A stretch of DNA of 25,902 nucleotides from Bacteroidales bacterium (GCA_023229505.1 JALNZD010000052.1:1-25902), one strand, 5' to 3'; positions 17,374-25,738 are shown, counted from the first letter of the stretch. Translations and numbers: made by a program. Notes: generated by a model not told the origin, from the letters alone.

Positions 17374-17493
17374 AACAAATTGGTTTTTGAAGGTTAATAA
17401 ATGAAATAGAAAAGACTTGATTGCAAAGAAGGAATTAACTGAGGAGATGGTTTTCCGGAAAAGAAATTTAATGGGAAATAAAAGGAGTTTGGA

Positions 17494-17513
17494 CTCTCTC
17501 TCTCTCTCTCTCT
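17494..17513. repeat. (CT)10 dinucleotide tract upstream of the C25 gene
   Basis: Twenty bases of perfect CT repeat, which read as AG on the coding strand, about 120-140 bp before the C25 start codon. Such tracts can vary in length by slippage. Confidence 0.85.
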
Positions 17514-17641
17514 ACGGAAATGCTATGTTGATAAATCCATTCCATGCTGGAAGTATTAAAACCGGGCGATTTTTCATGAAATGGGTGATGTAAATGTACA
17601 AAATTAAAAGCTAGAAAGCAAGAGCGTTTTATAACTTTTTA

Positions 17642-17658
17642 GAACCCCTATGGAGTTC
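17642..17658. repeat. 17-bp palindromic element (copy 2)
   Basis: GAACCCC-TAT-GGAGTTC; the arms pair with one mismatch. It shares the pattern GAACYCCTNYGGAGTTC with 2969-2985. Confidence 0.55.
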
Positions 17659-17660
17659 AA

Positions 17661-17704
17661 ATGACCACTTAATGACAACCTTATGACTACTTTCTGACGA
17701 CTTA
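17661..17704. repeat. 11-bp tandem array, four units
   Basis: ATGACCACTTA, ATGACAACCTT, ATGACTACTTT, CTGACGACTTA. The TGAC core recurs exactly every 11 bases and runs directly into the 7-bp array, which also contains TGAC. Confidence 0.85.
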
Positions 17705-17759
17705 ATGACCAATGACCAATGACTAATGACCAATGACCAATGACTAATGACCATTGACC
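17704..17759. repeat. 7-bp tandem array, eight units, overlapping the cstA 3' end
   Basis: AATGACC/AATGACT units in the order C C T C C T C, then ATTGACC. A 21-bp higher-order unit is therefore repeated (17704-17724 equals 17725-17745). The cstA stop codon (17744-17746) and the codons for its last residues VNGH lie inside the array. Confidence 0.95.
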
Positions 17760-19549
17760 GCCTTAACCCACCTCGGCACCGCATCAACAAGAATGATCAC
17801 CAGGGAAGCCATAATAATTATAGTAAGTACAAGATTGACCAAGCCCTGCACCCGTGTCGCGTTTTCTGCGACCTGTGGGATAAAGATGTTTTTGATGTTC
17901 ATGAAACCGGCTGTCATGGTAGTAATTCCTACGAAAGCCATGGGCACAATTGTTATCCAGGCGTATTTTGGTTTGCTGTGGTTGATGATGTATGAAGTTC
18001 CGATAGCCAGGGCGATGGTGCCCATCAATTGGTTGGCCGTACCGAACATCGGCCAGATGGTACTGACGCTCCCGGTATAGACAAAATAGGCCCAGGCGAA
18101 GACTACAATAAGGCTTGCGAGAATGTTGCCAGGCCATAACCAGCGGGTATATCCGAAGGGCTTGTAAATCTTTCCCAGGATTTCCTGCAGTACAAATCTT
18201 GCAATCCTGGTTCCGGCATCGATAATCGTCAATATGAACAAGGCCTCGAACATGATCGCAAAATGATACCAGTACGACATCAGCTTCTCCAGCCCGGGGA
18301 TGGAGGAGAAAATCTGCGCCATGCCAACGGCCAGTGAAACCGCTCCTCCCGTTCGGCCTGCGATCTCTTCGCCTACTTCTTTGGATAAGGTTGATAGGTT
18401 TGATTCGGTAAAGCCCATTTCCTGCAAGGTGGGGAGAAGCTGGGCAAACTTCTCTACCGGAACATTGATCTGGAAGTAATCCAACGGGAACAGGCTGCTG
18501 GCGGCGATGAGCGCCATTACACTGACAGCTCCTTCGGAAAGCATGGCTCCCACCGCAACGAATTTGATATGCGACGCTTTCATGATCATCTTAGGCGTTG
18601 TCCCCGAACTGACGATGGAATGGAAGCCGGATATGGCGCCGCAAGCAATCGTAATGAACAGGTAAGGGAATAATGGCCCGGGAATGATAGGCCCGCCGCC
18701 ATGGATAAAGGGTGTGAAAGCCGGCATTTTCATCTCCGGCATTACAACAATGATGCCCACGGCAAGCATGGCCACTACAGCCAGCTTCATGATCGAGCTG
18801 AGGTAATCCCTTGGTGAAAGCAGCACCCAGACAGGCAGGACAGAGGCCAGGAATCCGTATGCGGCGATCAGGATAGTCAGGGTGTGTTTGTCAAATTTAA
18901 ACCATCCGGCGATTGAGGAATCCGGGATATATTTCCCGTAAATCACGGAGAGGCTCAGGAGTATGACGCCAATGACCGTGGCTTCGCCGGTTTTGCCTTT
19001 GCGGAAACGGAACATCCAGAAACCCATCAGCACGGCAATGGGGATGGTCATGGCGATAGTGAAGGTTCCCCATGAACTTTCCGCCAAAGCATTGACCACC
19101 ACCAGTCCCATGCCGGCCAGGGCAACGATCAGGATGATCAGGATAGCGAGGGAAGCAATGACACCGCTGGTTTTGCTGATTTCGGCCTTCGCGATAAACG
19201 CTAATGATTTACCATCATGTTGTACCGAAGCCACCAGGATTACCAGGTCATGGACAGCGCCGGCCATTACCGAGCCAATGACCATCCAGAGGAAGCCGGG
19301 GAAATACCCGAACTGGGCTGCAAGTACCGGCCCTACAAGAGGCCCTGCCCCTGCAATCGCTGCGAAATGATGCCCGAAAATCACCCATTTCGACATGGGG
19401 TAGTAATCCCGCCCATCATATAGACGGTTAGCAGGCATGGATTGTATATCCTGAATGGTCAGGACTTTCGCTGCGATAAAGCTGTAATAAAGCCGGTATG
19501 CCAGTACGAAAATAAGGATAGCACCTATGATCAACGGGGCTGCATTCAT
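17744..19549 (-). CDS. cstA: CstA-family carbon starvation protein, predicted pyruvate/peptide transporter
   Basis: 601 residues, a polytopic inner-membrane protein with many hydrophobic segments over its whole length. The N-terminal region has the family's signature GHHFAAIAGAGPLVGPVLAAQFG (60-81, split here by reading) and later VHDLVILVASVQHDGKSL, FLFITIACGAISGFHSIVSSGTTPKMI and WPMFGTANQLMG. CstA-type proteins take up pyruvate or peptides under carbon limitation. The length is shorter than the ~700-residue enterobacterial form but usual for other lineages. It lies 6 bp behind the remains of an ABC permease gene, which itself is 8 bp behind the cytochrome c peroxidase gene, so its promoter may be far upstream. 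The last codons are formed by the 7-bp array. Confidence 0.93.
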   Translation of the reverse strand: MNAAPLIIGAILIFVLAYRLYYSFIAAKVLTIQDIQSMPANRLYDGRDYYPMSKWVIFGHHFAAIAGAGPLVGPVLAAQFGYFPGFLWMVIGSVMAGAVHDLVILVASVQHDGKSLAFIAKAEISKTSGVIASLAILIILIVALAGMGLVVVNALAESSWGTFTIAMTIPIAVLMGFWMFRFRKGKTGEATVIGVILLSLSVIYGKYIPDSSIAGWFKFDKHTLTILIAAYGFLASVLPVWVLLSPRDYLSSIMKLAVVAMLAVGIIVVMPEMKMPAFTPFIHGGGPIIPGPLFPYLFITIACGAISGFHSIVSSGTTPKMIMKASHIKFVAVGAMLSEGAVSVMALIAASSLFPLDYFQINVPVEKFAQLLPTLQEMGFTESNLSTLSKEVGEEIAGRTGGAVSLAVGMAQIFSSIPGLEKLMSYWYHFAIMFEALFILTIIDAGTRIARFVLQEILGKIYKPFGYTRWLWPGNILASLIVVFAWAYFVYTGSVSTIWPMFGTANQLMGTIALAIGTSYIINHSKPKYAWITIVPMAFVGITTMTAGFMNIKNIFIPQVAENATRVQGLVNLVLTIIIMASLVIILVDAVPRWVKAVNGH

Positions 19550-19555
19550 CTTACA

Positions 19556-20438
19556 TCATTCAAATTTTAATACATCCACAGGATTTGTATTGGCCAGTCT
19601 CCTGACCTGGAAATAAATCGTTAACCATGCTAAAATAGTAACAATTATTATAGGGAGGAGGAATATCCAATAACTGATATAAGTCCTGTAAGCAAAGTTT
19701 TCCATCCATTTATCCATGATCCACCAGGCAATTGGCAGGGCCAGGAAGCTTGCTATGAAGATCAGCCTGAGAAAGTCGAAGGTCACTTTCCTGGCAATAT
19801 TCCCTGATTCAGCGCCGAGGACTTTCCTGATGCCGATCTCCTTTTTCCGCTGACTGAAGGTGAAGTTAGCCAGTCCCAGTAATCCTAAACCGGCAATGAA
19901 AATGGCCAGTAAAGAAAACCAGAGTATGGCTTCCCCGGAATTGCGGACTCCTGCATAAGCGCCTTTAATGGGATCCCCATTACTTTCAGATAGTCTTCAT
20001 CCACATCAAGCACGTGGATCATGATGGGCTCTTTTAATCCTTCAGGCACGTATCCGTTCCAGTAACTGGAGATCCAGGGAGAGGACAAAACCGAACTGGC
20101 GGTACTTTCTGTTAAAACAACCTGGTAAGGCTCTGCAAGTGCTGCTCCGGGATTTCCCCGAAGCAATGAAAAAGAGAAAACCTCAAACAGGGCAGAATCG
20201 GAATAGGTGATATTATCTAACTGGTAATCATGATCCCGTCTTTTTCTTCCCTGACGATAACACGGTAGATCTGGTCCTTGTTTTCGTGAAAACGGTCGTA
20301 GCTCAGTTCATTGAAGACATATTCGAGGATCAGCAGGGTAGTTGCCATGCCGATAGCGAGGCCAAGGATATTTAAAATGGTGGATGACTTGTTCCTCCAG
20401 AAGTTCCGCAGTCCTGTAATAAAGAAATGTCTGAGCAT
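19556..20438 (-). pseudogene. decayed MacB/FtsX-type ABC transporter permease
   Basis: Three pieces of one ~800-residue permease remain in ~880 bp. (1) 20217-20438: MLRHFFITGLRNFWRNKSST, first membrane helix, NELSYDRFHENKDQIYRVIV, then a stop. (2) About 19970-20220, another frame: YQLDNITYSDSALFEVFSFSLLRGNPGAALAEPYQVVLTEST down to YLKVMGIPLK, from the periplasmic domain. (3) 19556 to about 19970, third frame: ILWFSLLAIFIAGLGLLGLANF, the conserved RKKEIGIRKVLGAE loop, membrane helices and the end NPVDVLKFE. Segments are missing between (1) and (2), roughly 60 residues, and between (2) and (3), most of the rest, and each junction shifts the frame. Such permeases export macrolides, peptides or lipoprotein-linked substrates; this copy cannot work. 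An assembly gap could look the same. Confidence 0.85.
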
Positions 20439-20446
20439 GGTAAATG

Positions 20447-21502
20447 TTAAACAGGCAGCTCAGGTGGGGTAGCCAAATCTTTCGGAACCGTTCCGGTCAG
20501 AGATTTCAGGAAGGTTACGATTTCCTGGACTTCCTGGTCGGCAAGGCCTTTATTCAATTGGGCCTTTGCAATGATCTTCACGGCATCATTCAGGTTATCG
20601 ATACTTCCATCATGAAAATACGGATACGTTTTTTCGACATTTCTTAAAGAAGGTACTTTAAAAAGGAATTTATCCGCCTCATTTTTAGTCACATCGAACC
20701 TGCCATTATCAATTTTTTTGCTTTTTGTCAAATCCCAATAGTTACCGGCAAGGCCGAATTTCTGATACATTGTTCCCCCCAATACTGCACCTGAATGGCA
20801 AGCTGTACAACCCGCATTGAGGAATGTCTGAAGACCCTGTTTTTCCGTCTCAGTTAACGCAGTTTCATTTCCGTTTACATATTCGTCGAAACGGGATGGG
20901 GTGATCAGTTTCCTTTCAAATGCGGCAATGGCTTTCTGTATATTGCCATAATTGATAGGTTGCTTCTCGCCAGGGTATGCTGCGGCAAATAACACCTGGT
21001 AACCTTTGATTTCACTTAGCCGTTTGATCACAAATTCCTGATCGGGCATCGACATCTCGATAGGATTCAGGATCGGGCCGCCGGCCTGCTCTTCAACATC
21101 TTTAGCACGACCATCCCAGAATTGGGTGAAATGGAAAGCGGCATTTAAAACGGTCGGTGAATTGCGTCCGCCAAAAATGCCTCCATCACCGGGGGAAGTG
21201 GGTTTGTTGTCCACACCATAAGTGTTCAGGTTATGGCAGGAGTTGCAGCTGATGTTTCCTTCTTTCGACATCCTGTTTTCGAAGTACAAAGTCTTCCCGA
21301 GCACTACCTTTTCAGTGGTAATGGGATTGTCAGGGTTATCCGCTGTTTTGGGCAAAGGATTGAAAGTGGTTTTCGCCCTGCCGAGGAGACCGGCGAATCT
21401 TGCGGCATCGGCTGTTGCTTTGTCGGTACTTTTTTGCGGGGACTGATTGCAGCTTGTTAAAGCAAGTGCTGCAATTACCAGCAGAAAAAAGATTTTTTTC
21501 AT
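20447..21502 (-). CDS. lipoprotein dihaem cytochrome c peroxidase (MauG/CCP family)
   Basis: 351 residues. Lipoprotein signal with Cys18 (LALTSC). Two c-type haem motifs: CNSCH at 86-90 and CTACH at 232-236, the spacing of bacterial dihaem peroxidases. Other family segments are VVLGKTLYFENRMSKEGNISC, GGRNSPTVLNAAFHFTQFWDGRAKDVEEQAGGPILNPIEM and FKVPSLRNVEKTYPYFHDGS. The enzyme reduces hydrogen peroxide to water with electrons from cytochromes or quinol-linked carriers in the periplasm; MauG-like members oxidise other substrates, which cannot be excluded. It would sit in the outer or inner membrane facing the periplasm. It is first in a minus-strand row with the decayed permease and cstA, and is divergent from the TonB receptor pair (194-bp shared upstream region). 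Confidence 0.92.
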   Translation of the reverse strand: MKKIFFLLVIAALALTSCNQSPQKSTDKATADAARFAGLLGRAKTTFNPLPKTADNPDNPITTEKVVLGKTLYFENRMSKEGNISCNSCHNLNTYGVDNKPTSPGDGGIFGGRNSPTVLNAAFHFTQFWDGRAKDVEEQAGGPILNPIEMSMPDQEFVIKRLSEIKGYQVLFAAAYPGEKQPINYGNIQKAIAAFERKLITPSRFDEYVNGNETALTETEKQGLQTFLNAGCTACHSGAVLGGTMYQKFGLAGNYWDLTKSKKIDNGRFDVTKNEADKFLFKVPSLRNVEKTYPYFHDGSIDNLNDAVKIIAKAQLNKGLADQEVQEIVTFLKSLTGTVPKDLATPPELPV

Positions 21503-21604
21503 AGAGTCTGGTTATTTGAATGTTATTAAAGATTTGAGCTAAATAAAATCTCTCTACAATATTATTAAAAATTTCGACGAATGTAATAACGGGACAAAAA
21601 GAAT

Positions 21605-21655
21605 AATAGCTCTTCGGCGGTATCTATTTCAGGCCAATAATATCATAGAGCTATT
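21605..21655. promoter_or_regulatory. inverted repeat in the divergent promoter region
   Basis: AATAGCTCT (21605-21613) and AGAGCTATT (21647-21655) are perfect 9-bp inverted arms 33 bases apart, between the divergent peroxidase and His-rich protein genes. They could be two half-sites for a regulator or a hairpin. No known box was recognised. Confidence 0.35.
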
Positions 21656-21699
21656 TAATTCATTATTTTTAGCGTCTGAAAGATGGCTTACATATCTTG

Positions 21700-22014
21700 A
21701 TGCAAAAGAATAAGATCATACTGATTTTTCTGCTGGTCATTTTCCTCGCTCCTTTGGCAGGTAAATTCTTTCATCACCATGATGAAATGACTTACGCTTT
21801 GGATATCAATCACCATCATCAATACATAAAAGAAAACTGTCCGGTCTGCAATTTTGAATATTTTACTTGCTCTTATGAGTTACAACAGGCCAATCATCAA
21901 ATAATTCAGCTTTCTGAAAAGTATTATTTTGCATCCAATCCTTCTCTGTTAATCCAACATGGCATTTTTTCATTTTTATTGCGTGCACCTCCACTAAACA
22001 AGACGATTTTGTAG
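21700..22014 (+). CDS. small exported or membrane-anchored His/Cys-rich protein
   Basis: 104 residues from the ATG 21700-21702 (a TTG one codon earlier is also open). A hydrophobic N-terminus, KIILIFLLVIFLAPLAG, is followed by HHHDE (25-29), HHH (38-40) and CPVCNFEYFTC (47-57). The His clusters and the Cys-x2-Cys pair suggest binding of a transition metal. I know similar short proteins upstream of TonB receptors in Bacteroidota, without an assigned function. The TonB-dependent receptor starts 52 bp downstream on the same strand, so a shared role in metal uptake or handling is inferred. Whether the N-terminal segment is a cleaved signal or an anchor is open. Confidence 0.75.
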   Translation: MQKNKIILIFLLVIFLAPLAGKFFHHHDEMTYALDINHHHQYIKENCPVCNFEYFTCSYELQQANHQIIQLSEKYYFASNPSLLIQHGIFSFLLRAPPLNKTIL

Positions 22015-22066
22015 CCCTGTAATTCACATCCATTTTATTTCTTGTTTAATATAATATCGTAAACAA

Positions 22067-24301
22067 ATGAAAAAGTACTTCATTTTTATTATAATTATCA
22101 TATTTTCAGGTCATTTAATCAAGGCCCAAAACCTGATTATTGGCAAAATTACCGATGAGGATTTCGAGCAGCTGGTTGGAGCGAATATTTATATCCCGGA
22201 ATTAAATAAAGGAACTGTTGCAGACAATAACGGGAAATATGTCCTGAGCGATATTCCTGACGGGAAAATCAAGATCCAGTTTTCATTCATTGGTCACACA
22301 AATGAAATAAGGACAGTAATATTTAACGGTTCTCCCGTTGAGATGAACATCACCTTGAGCACTACAGCGATTGAAACAAAAGAAATAGTTGTTTCGGGGG
22401 GGTACAATGCGACACAACATGAAAACGCAGTCAATATTGACATCCTCAAGCTTAAATCGCCGACAAATATAATCTCGCCCAACTTTACTGAAATGCTCAC
22501 AAAGGTGCCGGGCGTCGATATGATCTCGAAAGGAAGCGGGATCTCCAAACCTGTCATCAGGGGTTTGTCGATGGACAATGTCCTGGTTTTAAATAATGGC
22601 GTCCGCAACGAGAATTATCAGTATTCTGACCATCATCCCTTAGGAATCGACGAATTTGGAATTGAAGATGTCGAGATCATCAAGGGGCCGGCTTCGCTGC
22701 TGTATGGATCGGACGCCATCGGAGGCGTGATGAACTTCATCAAAGAAAAACCGGCCCCGGTGGGCCAGATCATTGGAGATTATCACCTTCAACTTTTTTC
22801 AAACACCCTGGGACTTTCGACCAACCTGGGCATGAAAGGGGCCAGTAAAAAATTCTTTGGCGGGATTCGTTTAGGGACTAAATCCAATACAGATTTTTTA
22901 CAGGGTGGGGGTGACTTCGTGCCCAATTCCCGGTTCAGTACAATGTCGATTAAGGCGAACGGGGGCTTCACCGGTAAATCCGCTGTATCTAAAATAAATT
23001 ATGAATTCAGCCGTCAAAAACTTGGACTGACCGAAGAAGAAGCGGTTGAAGCTATAACGTCCAGGGAGAGAAAGAATGAAATCTGGTACCAGCAATTCAA
23101 TAATCATCTTCTTTCATCACAAAATAAAATATTCCTGAACAATTTTAAGATCGAAATAAATGCCGCTTTTCAATCCGCCGGACTGATGCATTATGCAGGG
23201 ATCGATACGACAGAAATCGCCATGAGACTTTCAACATTGACTTATGAGACAAAACTATATCTTCCTTCCAAAGAAAAATCAGAATACATCATTGGATTCC
23301 AGGGATTTAACCAGTTCAATCTAAATATTCGGGACGCGGAAGAAATCTTATTGCCCGATGCTCAAACGGATAATTACAGTGTTTTTTCTTTGCTGCAATT
23401 TCACTTGTTTGATGAATTTAAAATGCAAACAGGTTTACGGTACGACCATAAATTCATCAATACCAGTGAGGTTGGTTCACCTATAGATTATAATTACCGC
23501 AGCCCGTTAAAACTAGATTACGGCAGCTTCAGCGGTTCGGTCGGGGCTACCTATGAATTTGCGGATAAATTATTCTTCCGGGGTAATTTTGCAGCCGCAT
23601 ACCGGACACCGAACCTGGCTGAGCTGACATCCAACGGAAAACACGAAACCCGCTATGAAATCGGCAACAGTATTCTTGTTCCGCAAAAAGCCTATGAAAC
23701 GGACGTCAGTATCCATTACCATACTGAAAATCTGACGTTTGATTTAGCTGGTTTTTATAATATCATTGACGATTATATTTTCATCTCCCCCACGAATGAT
23801 ACTACCCCTGACGGCGATCACATATACCGCTATAATCAAACAAATGCCACATTGTTTGGCGGGGAAGCCGGGATCCACATTCATCCGGAAAAATTCAGGT
23901 GGATACACTTTGAAGCGACATTTTCAAAGGTGACCGGCAAGCAGGGCAATGGAGATTACTTGCCTTTCATACCTGCCAATAAGCTAAATTTTGAACTGAA
24001 GCTGGAGAAGGAAAAACTGGGCATTTTGCAGGATGCTTTCTTCAAAGTCAATTCCTCTTCGGCTTTTAATCAGAATCACCCCGCACCGGATGAAATGAGA
24101 ACAGATGGTTATACATTGTTCGATATCAGTTTAGGGACGAAGATAAAAATCGGCCAGCAGGCTTTATCAGCAGAAATCAGCGTTAATAATATTTTCGATA
24201 AAAAGTATATCGATCATTTATCGACCCTTAATGAAGTAAATTACTTTGATCCTGGCAGGAACGTTGCGATTAGCTTTACTATTCCATTCGCAATAAAATA
24301 A
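22067..24301 (+). CDS. TonB-dependent outer-membrane receptor, possibly for a metal
   Basis: 744 residues. Signal peptide 1-20. A CarboxypepD_reg-like domain (about 22-105: GKITDEDFEQLVGANIYIPE ... GTVADNNGKYVLSDIPDG) precedes the plug (about 110-228): EMLTKVPGVDMISKGSGISKPVIRGLSMDNVLVLNNG and the typical DVEIIKGPASLLYGSDAIGGVMNF. The rest is the 22-strand barrel, ending in FDPGRNVAISFTIPFAIK with a terminal aromatic/hydrophobic strand. It imports a ligand across the outer membrane with energy from TonB-ExbBD. A QYSDHHPLG loop in the plug and the His/Cys-rich partner upstream fit a ZnuD-like metal receptor, but this is inference. There is no SusD partner, so glycan import is less likely. Confidence 0.9.
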   Translation: MKKYFIFIIIIIFSGHLIKAQNLIIGKITDEDFEQLVGANIYIPELNKGTVADNNGKYVLSDIPDGKIKIQFSFIGHTNEIRTVIFNGSPVEMNITLSTTAIETKEIVVSGGYNATQHENAVNIDILKLKSPTNIISPNFTEMLTKVPGVDMISKGSGISKPVIRGLSMDNVLVLNNGVRNENYQYSDHHPLGIDEFGIEDVEIIKGPASLLYGSDAIGGVMNFIKEKPAPVGQIIGDYHLQLFSNTLGLSTNLGMKGASKKFFGGIRLGTKSNTDFLQGGGDFVPNSRFSTMSIKANGGFTGKSAVSKINYEFSRQKLGLTEEEAVEAITSRERKNEIWYQQFNNHLLSSQNKIFLNNFKIEINAAFQSAGLMHYAGIDTTEIAMRLSTLTYETKLYLPSKEKSEYIIGFQGFNQFNLNIRDAEEILLPDAQTDNYSVFSLLQFHLFDEFKMQTGLRYDHKFINTSEVGSPIDYNYRSPLKLDYGSFSGSVGATYEFADKLFFRGNFAAAYRTPNLAELTSNGKHETRYEIGNSILVPQKAYETDVSIHYHTENLTFDLAGFYNIIDDYIFISPTNDTTPDGDHIYRYNQTNATLFGGEAGIHIHPEKFRWIHFEATFSKVTGKQGNGDYLPFIPANKLNFELKLEKEKLGILQDAFFKVNSSSAFNQNHPAPDEMRTDGYTLFDISLGTKIKIGQQALSAEISVNNIFDKKYIDHLSTLNEVNYFDPGRNVAISFTIPFAIK

Positions 24302-24314
24302 TCCCCAGGGATAT

Positions 24315-25664
24315 TCATTTCCTGAACAGATGCGCCTCCGTACTAAAAACACAATCGTCAGGATTAATGTCTTCAGGCGCCGTGAAGACGAGGTACAAGT
24401 ATTTCATCGTTTCCGCCAGAAAGAAAGTCTCCATGTGGTCTTTCTGCTCTTTGGTAGTAACATCTTTTATGCACGTAAAAGCCACTTCGGTCCGGCAATA
24501 CATCATCAGGTCACTGAAATATTGAGATGCCATCTCCTTGTATATTGTATCACCGGTAAAATAATAAAGATAATAGGCCGATTCGATAATTTCGGGATTC
24601 AGGTCATAGGAAGCATTGAGGATTTCTTTTTTCCGGTAATCATAAACCATCGGTTCCAGGCCGTATTGCTTCCACACACTGTTCCAGGAATCCTGATATC
24701 GTGCTGCCCTTTCAAGGTCACCTGATAAGGCCAGTAAAGCCGGGAAGAAAGCGTCGTATAAAGTCACTACGCTATTGACCTTTTCGCCGGTTTCCATGTC
24801 CACCGTGCCATACCATAGCGCAGTATCCACCTCATCGGCAATATAAGTCTGGATGCTGACGATGCTCTGGTCCCAGATGTTTTTGATCTCTTTATCCTTA
24901 AAAAGCAGCCAGCTTTTATAGAGATATTCATAATAGCTGTCGATGCAGCACCCGATATGGCTAATGCTGTCGGTCCAGGCTCCCGTTTCCACATTAATGC
25001 TCTCGCCGATCAGCCCGATGGAAGACCTCCGGTTGAAAATAGCCAGGCTAGCATTTTTTGCTTTTTCGAAATAAACCGGGTTCCCCGTAAATCGGCTCAG
25101 CATGCCCATTTCCAGCAGGCAAGAGCCGCCTTCGGCCATGTTCACCACTTCTCCTTTAGCTTCTCCCGTTTTAAGATTTACCCAATAGTAGGGGATGCCA
25201 GTAGGGGAACTGAAAGCAGGGATCAGCCTTTTTCCGAAATCTTCCGCTTTTGCCAGCACTTTCTTGTCTCCGGAAAACTCGTACATCGCTAGCAAACCAC
25301 CAAGAATGCGGATATTGACTTCGAAAGTCTTCACAAATAGATCTTTATCAAAATCAATACTATCGACCACATAACGCTGAACTTCCTCCGCCTCCTTGTC
25401 AAGTCCCATCACCTTCATGGTGCTGTAAGCATCAATGGGTGATATGTGCAACGACTGTTCGTACCAGTCCATATAACTTTTTGAGACGGGAAGCAGCACA
25501 TCATGACCCCAGGCGTAGGTTTTATAGGCATTCCAGGAACGGACAAACTCCGCCTTGATCTTTTCAGCCATGAGCTGGTCCGCCTGGCTGGTTTTCTTTT
25601 CTGTCGTCTGGCAACCGGGAAATGCAATCAATCCTACTAAAATGAGCTGGAATAGTTCTTTCAT
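24315..25664 (-). CDS. GH47 alpha-mannosidase-like lipoprotein
   Basis: 449 residues. Lipoprotein signal with Cys18 (GLIAFPGC). The (alpha/alpha)-barrel pattern of glycoside hydrolase family 47 is visible: YAWGHDVLLPVSKS, FEVNIRILGGLLAMYEFSGD (Glu115, candidate acid), EGGSCLLEMGMLSRFTGNPVY, GCCIDSYYEYLYKSWLLF (Asp242), LNPEIIESAYYLYYFTGD (Glu361, candidate base), HMETFFLAETMKYLYLVF and the terminal STEAHLF, in which the Thr442 position binds calcium in known GH47 enzymes. The family removes alpha-1,2-linked mannose with inversion. It is well known in eukaryotic ER processing and rarer in bacteria. Surface or periplasmic placement suggests glycan scavenging, but no sugar-uptake genes accompany it. 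It converges with the TonB gene (13-bp gap). Its start codon lies directly beside a GTTCAAA array. Confidence 0.87.
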   Translation of the reverse strand: MKELFQLILVGLIAFPGCQTTEKKTSQADQLMAEKIKAEFVRSWNAYKTYAWGHDVLLPVSKSYMDWYEQSLHISPIDAYSTMKVMGLDKEAEEVQRYVVDSIDFDKDLFVKTFEVNIRILGGLLAMYEFSGDKKVLAKAEDFGKRLIPAFSSPTGIPYYWVNLKTGEAKGEVVNMAEGGSCLLEMGMLSRFTGNPVYFEKAKNASLAIFNRRSSIGLIGESINVETGAWTDSISHIGCCIDSYYEYLYKSWLLFKDKEIKNIWDQSIVSIQTYIADEVDTALWYGTVDMETGEKVNSVVTLYDAFFPALLALSGDLERAARYQDSWNSVWKQYGLEPMVYDYRKKEILNASYDLNPEIIESAYYLYYFTGDTIYKEMASQYFSDLMMYCRTEVAFTCIKDVTTKEQKDHMETFFLAETMKYLYLVFTAPEDINPDDCVFSTEAHLFRK

Positions 25665-25668
25665 TTCA

Positions 25669-25710
25669 GTTCAAAGTTCAAAGTTCAAAGTTCAAAGAGC
25701 AAAGTTAAAG
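25669..25710. repeat. 7-bp tandem array directly upstream of the GH47 gene
   Basis: GTTCAAA four times, then GAGCAAA and GTTAAAG: six units in register, starting 5 bp from the GH47 start codon. It occupies the place of the 5' untranslated region. Confidence 0.9.
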
Positions 25711-25738
25711 TTTCTTAGTTCTATAGTTTAATAACAAC

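Larger units (their letters stand above)
17374..17743. other. 370-bp gap between cstA and the C25 gene
   Basis: It holds the promoter region of the C25 gene (minus) and the 3' flank of cstA. Visible items: palindrome TTTTCCGGAAAA at 17451-17462, a (CT)10 tract, a 17-bp palindromic element, and 11-bp and 7-bp arrays listed separately. No clear Bacteroidota -33/-7 promoter (TTTG / TAnnTTTG) was found. Confidence 0.6.

Noticed and set aside
17451..17462. TTTTCCGGAAAA palindrome upstream of the C25 gene as an operator
   Set aside because: Only 12 bp with AT-rich ends and no second copy found; it may be chance.
17704..17759. CRISPR-like array
   Set aside because: Units are 7 bp without spacers, and there are no cas genes nearby.
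18963..19370. Plus-strand reading frame of 135 codons opposite cstA
   Set aside because: Shadow of the cstA coding sequence; its composition reflects the antisense of membrane codons and it has no recognisable domain.
21503..21696. Bacteroidota -33/-7 promoters in the divergent region
   Set aside because: Only imperfect matches to TTTG and TAnnTTTG with wrong spacing were found on either strand.
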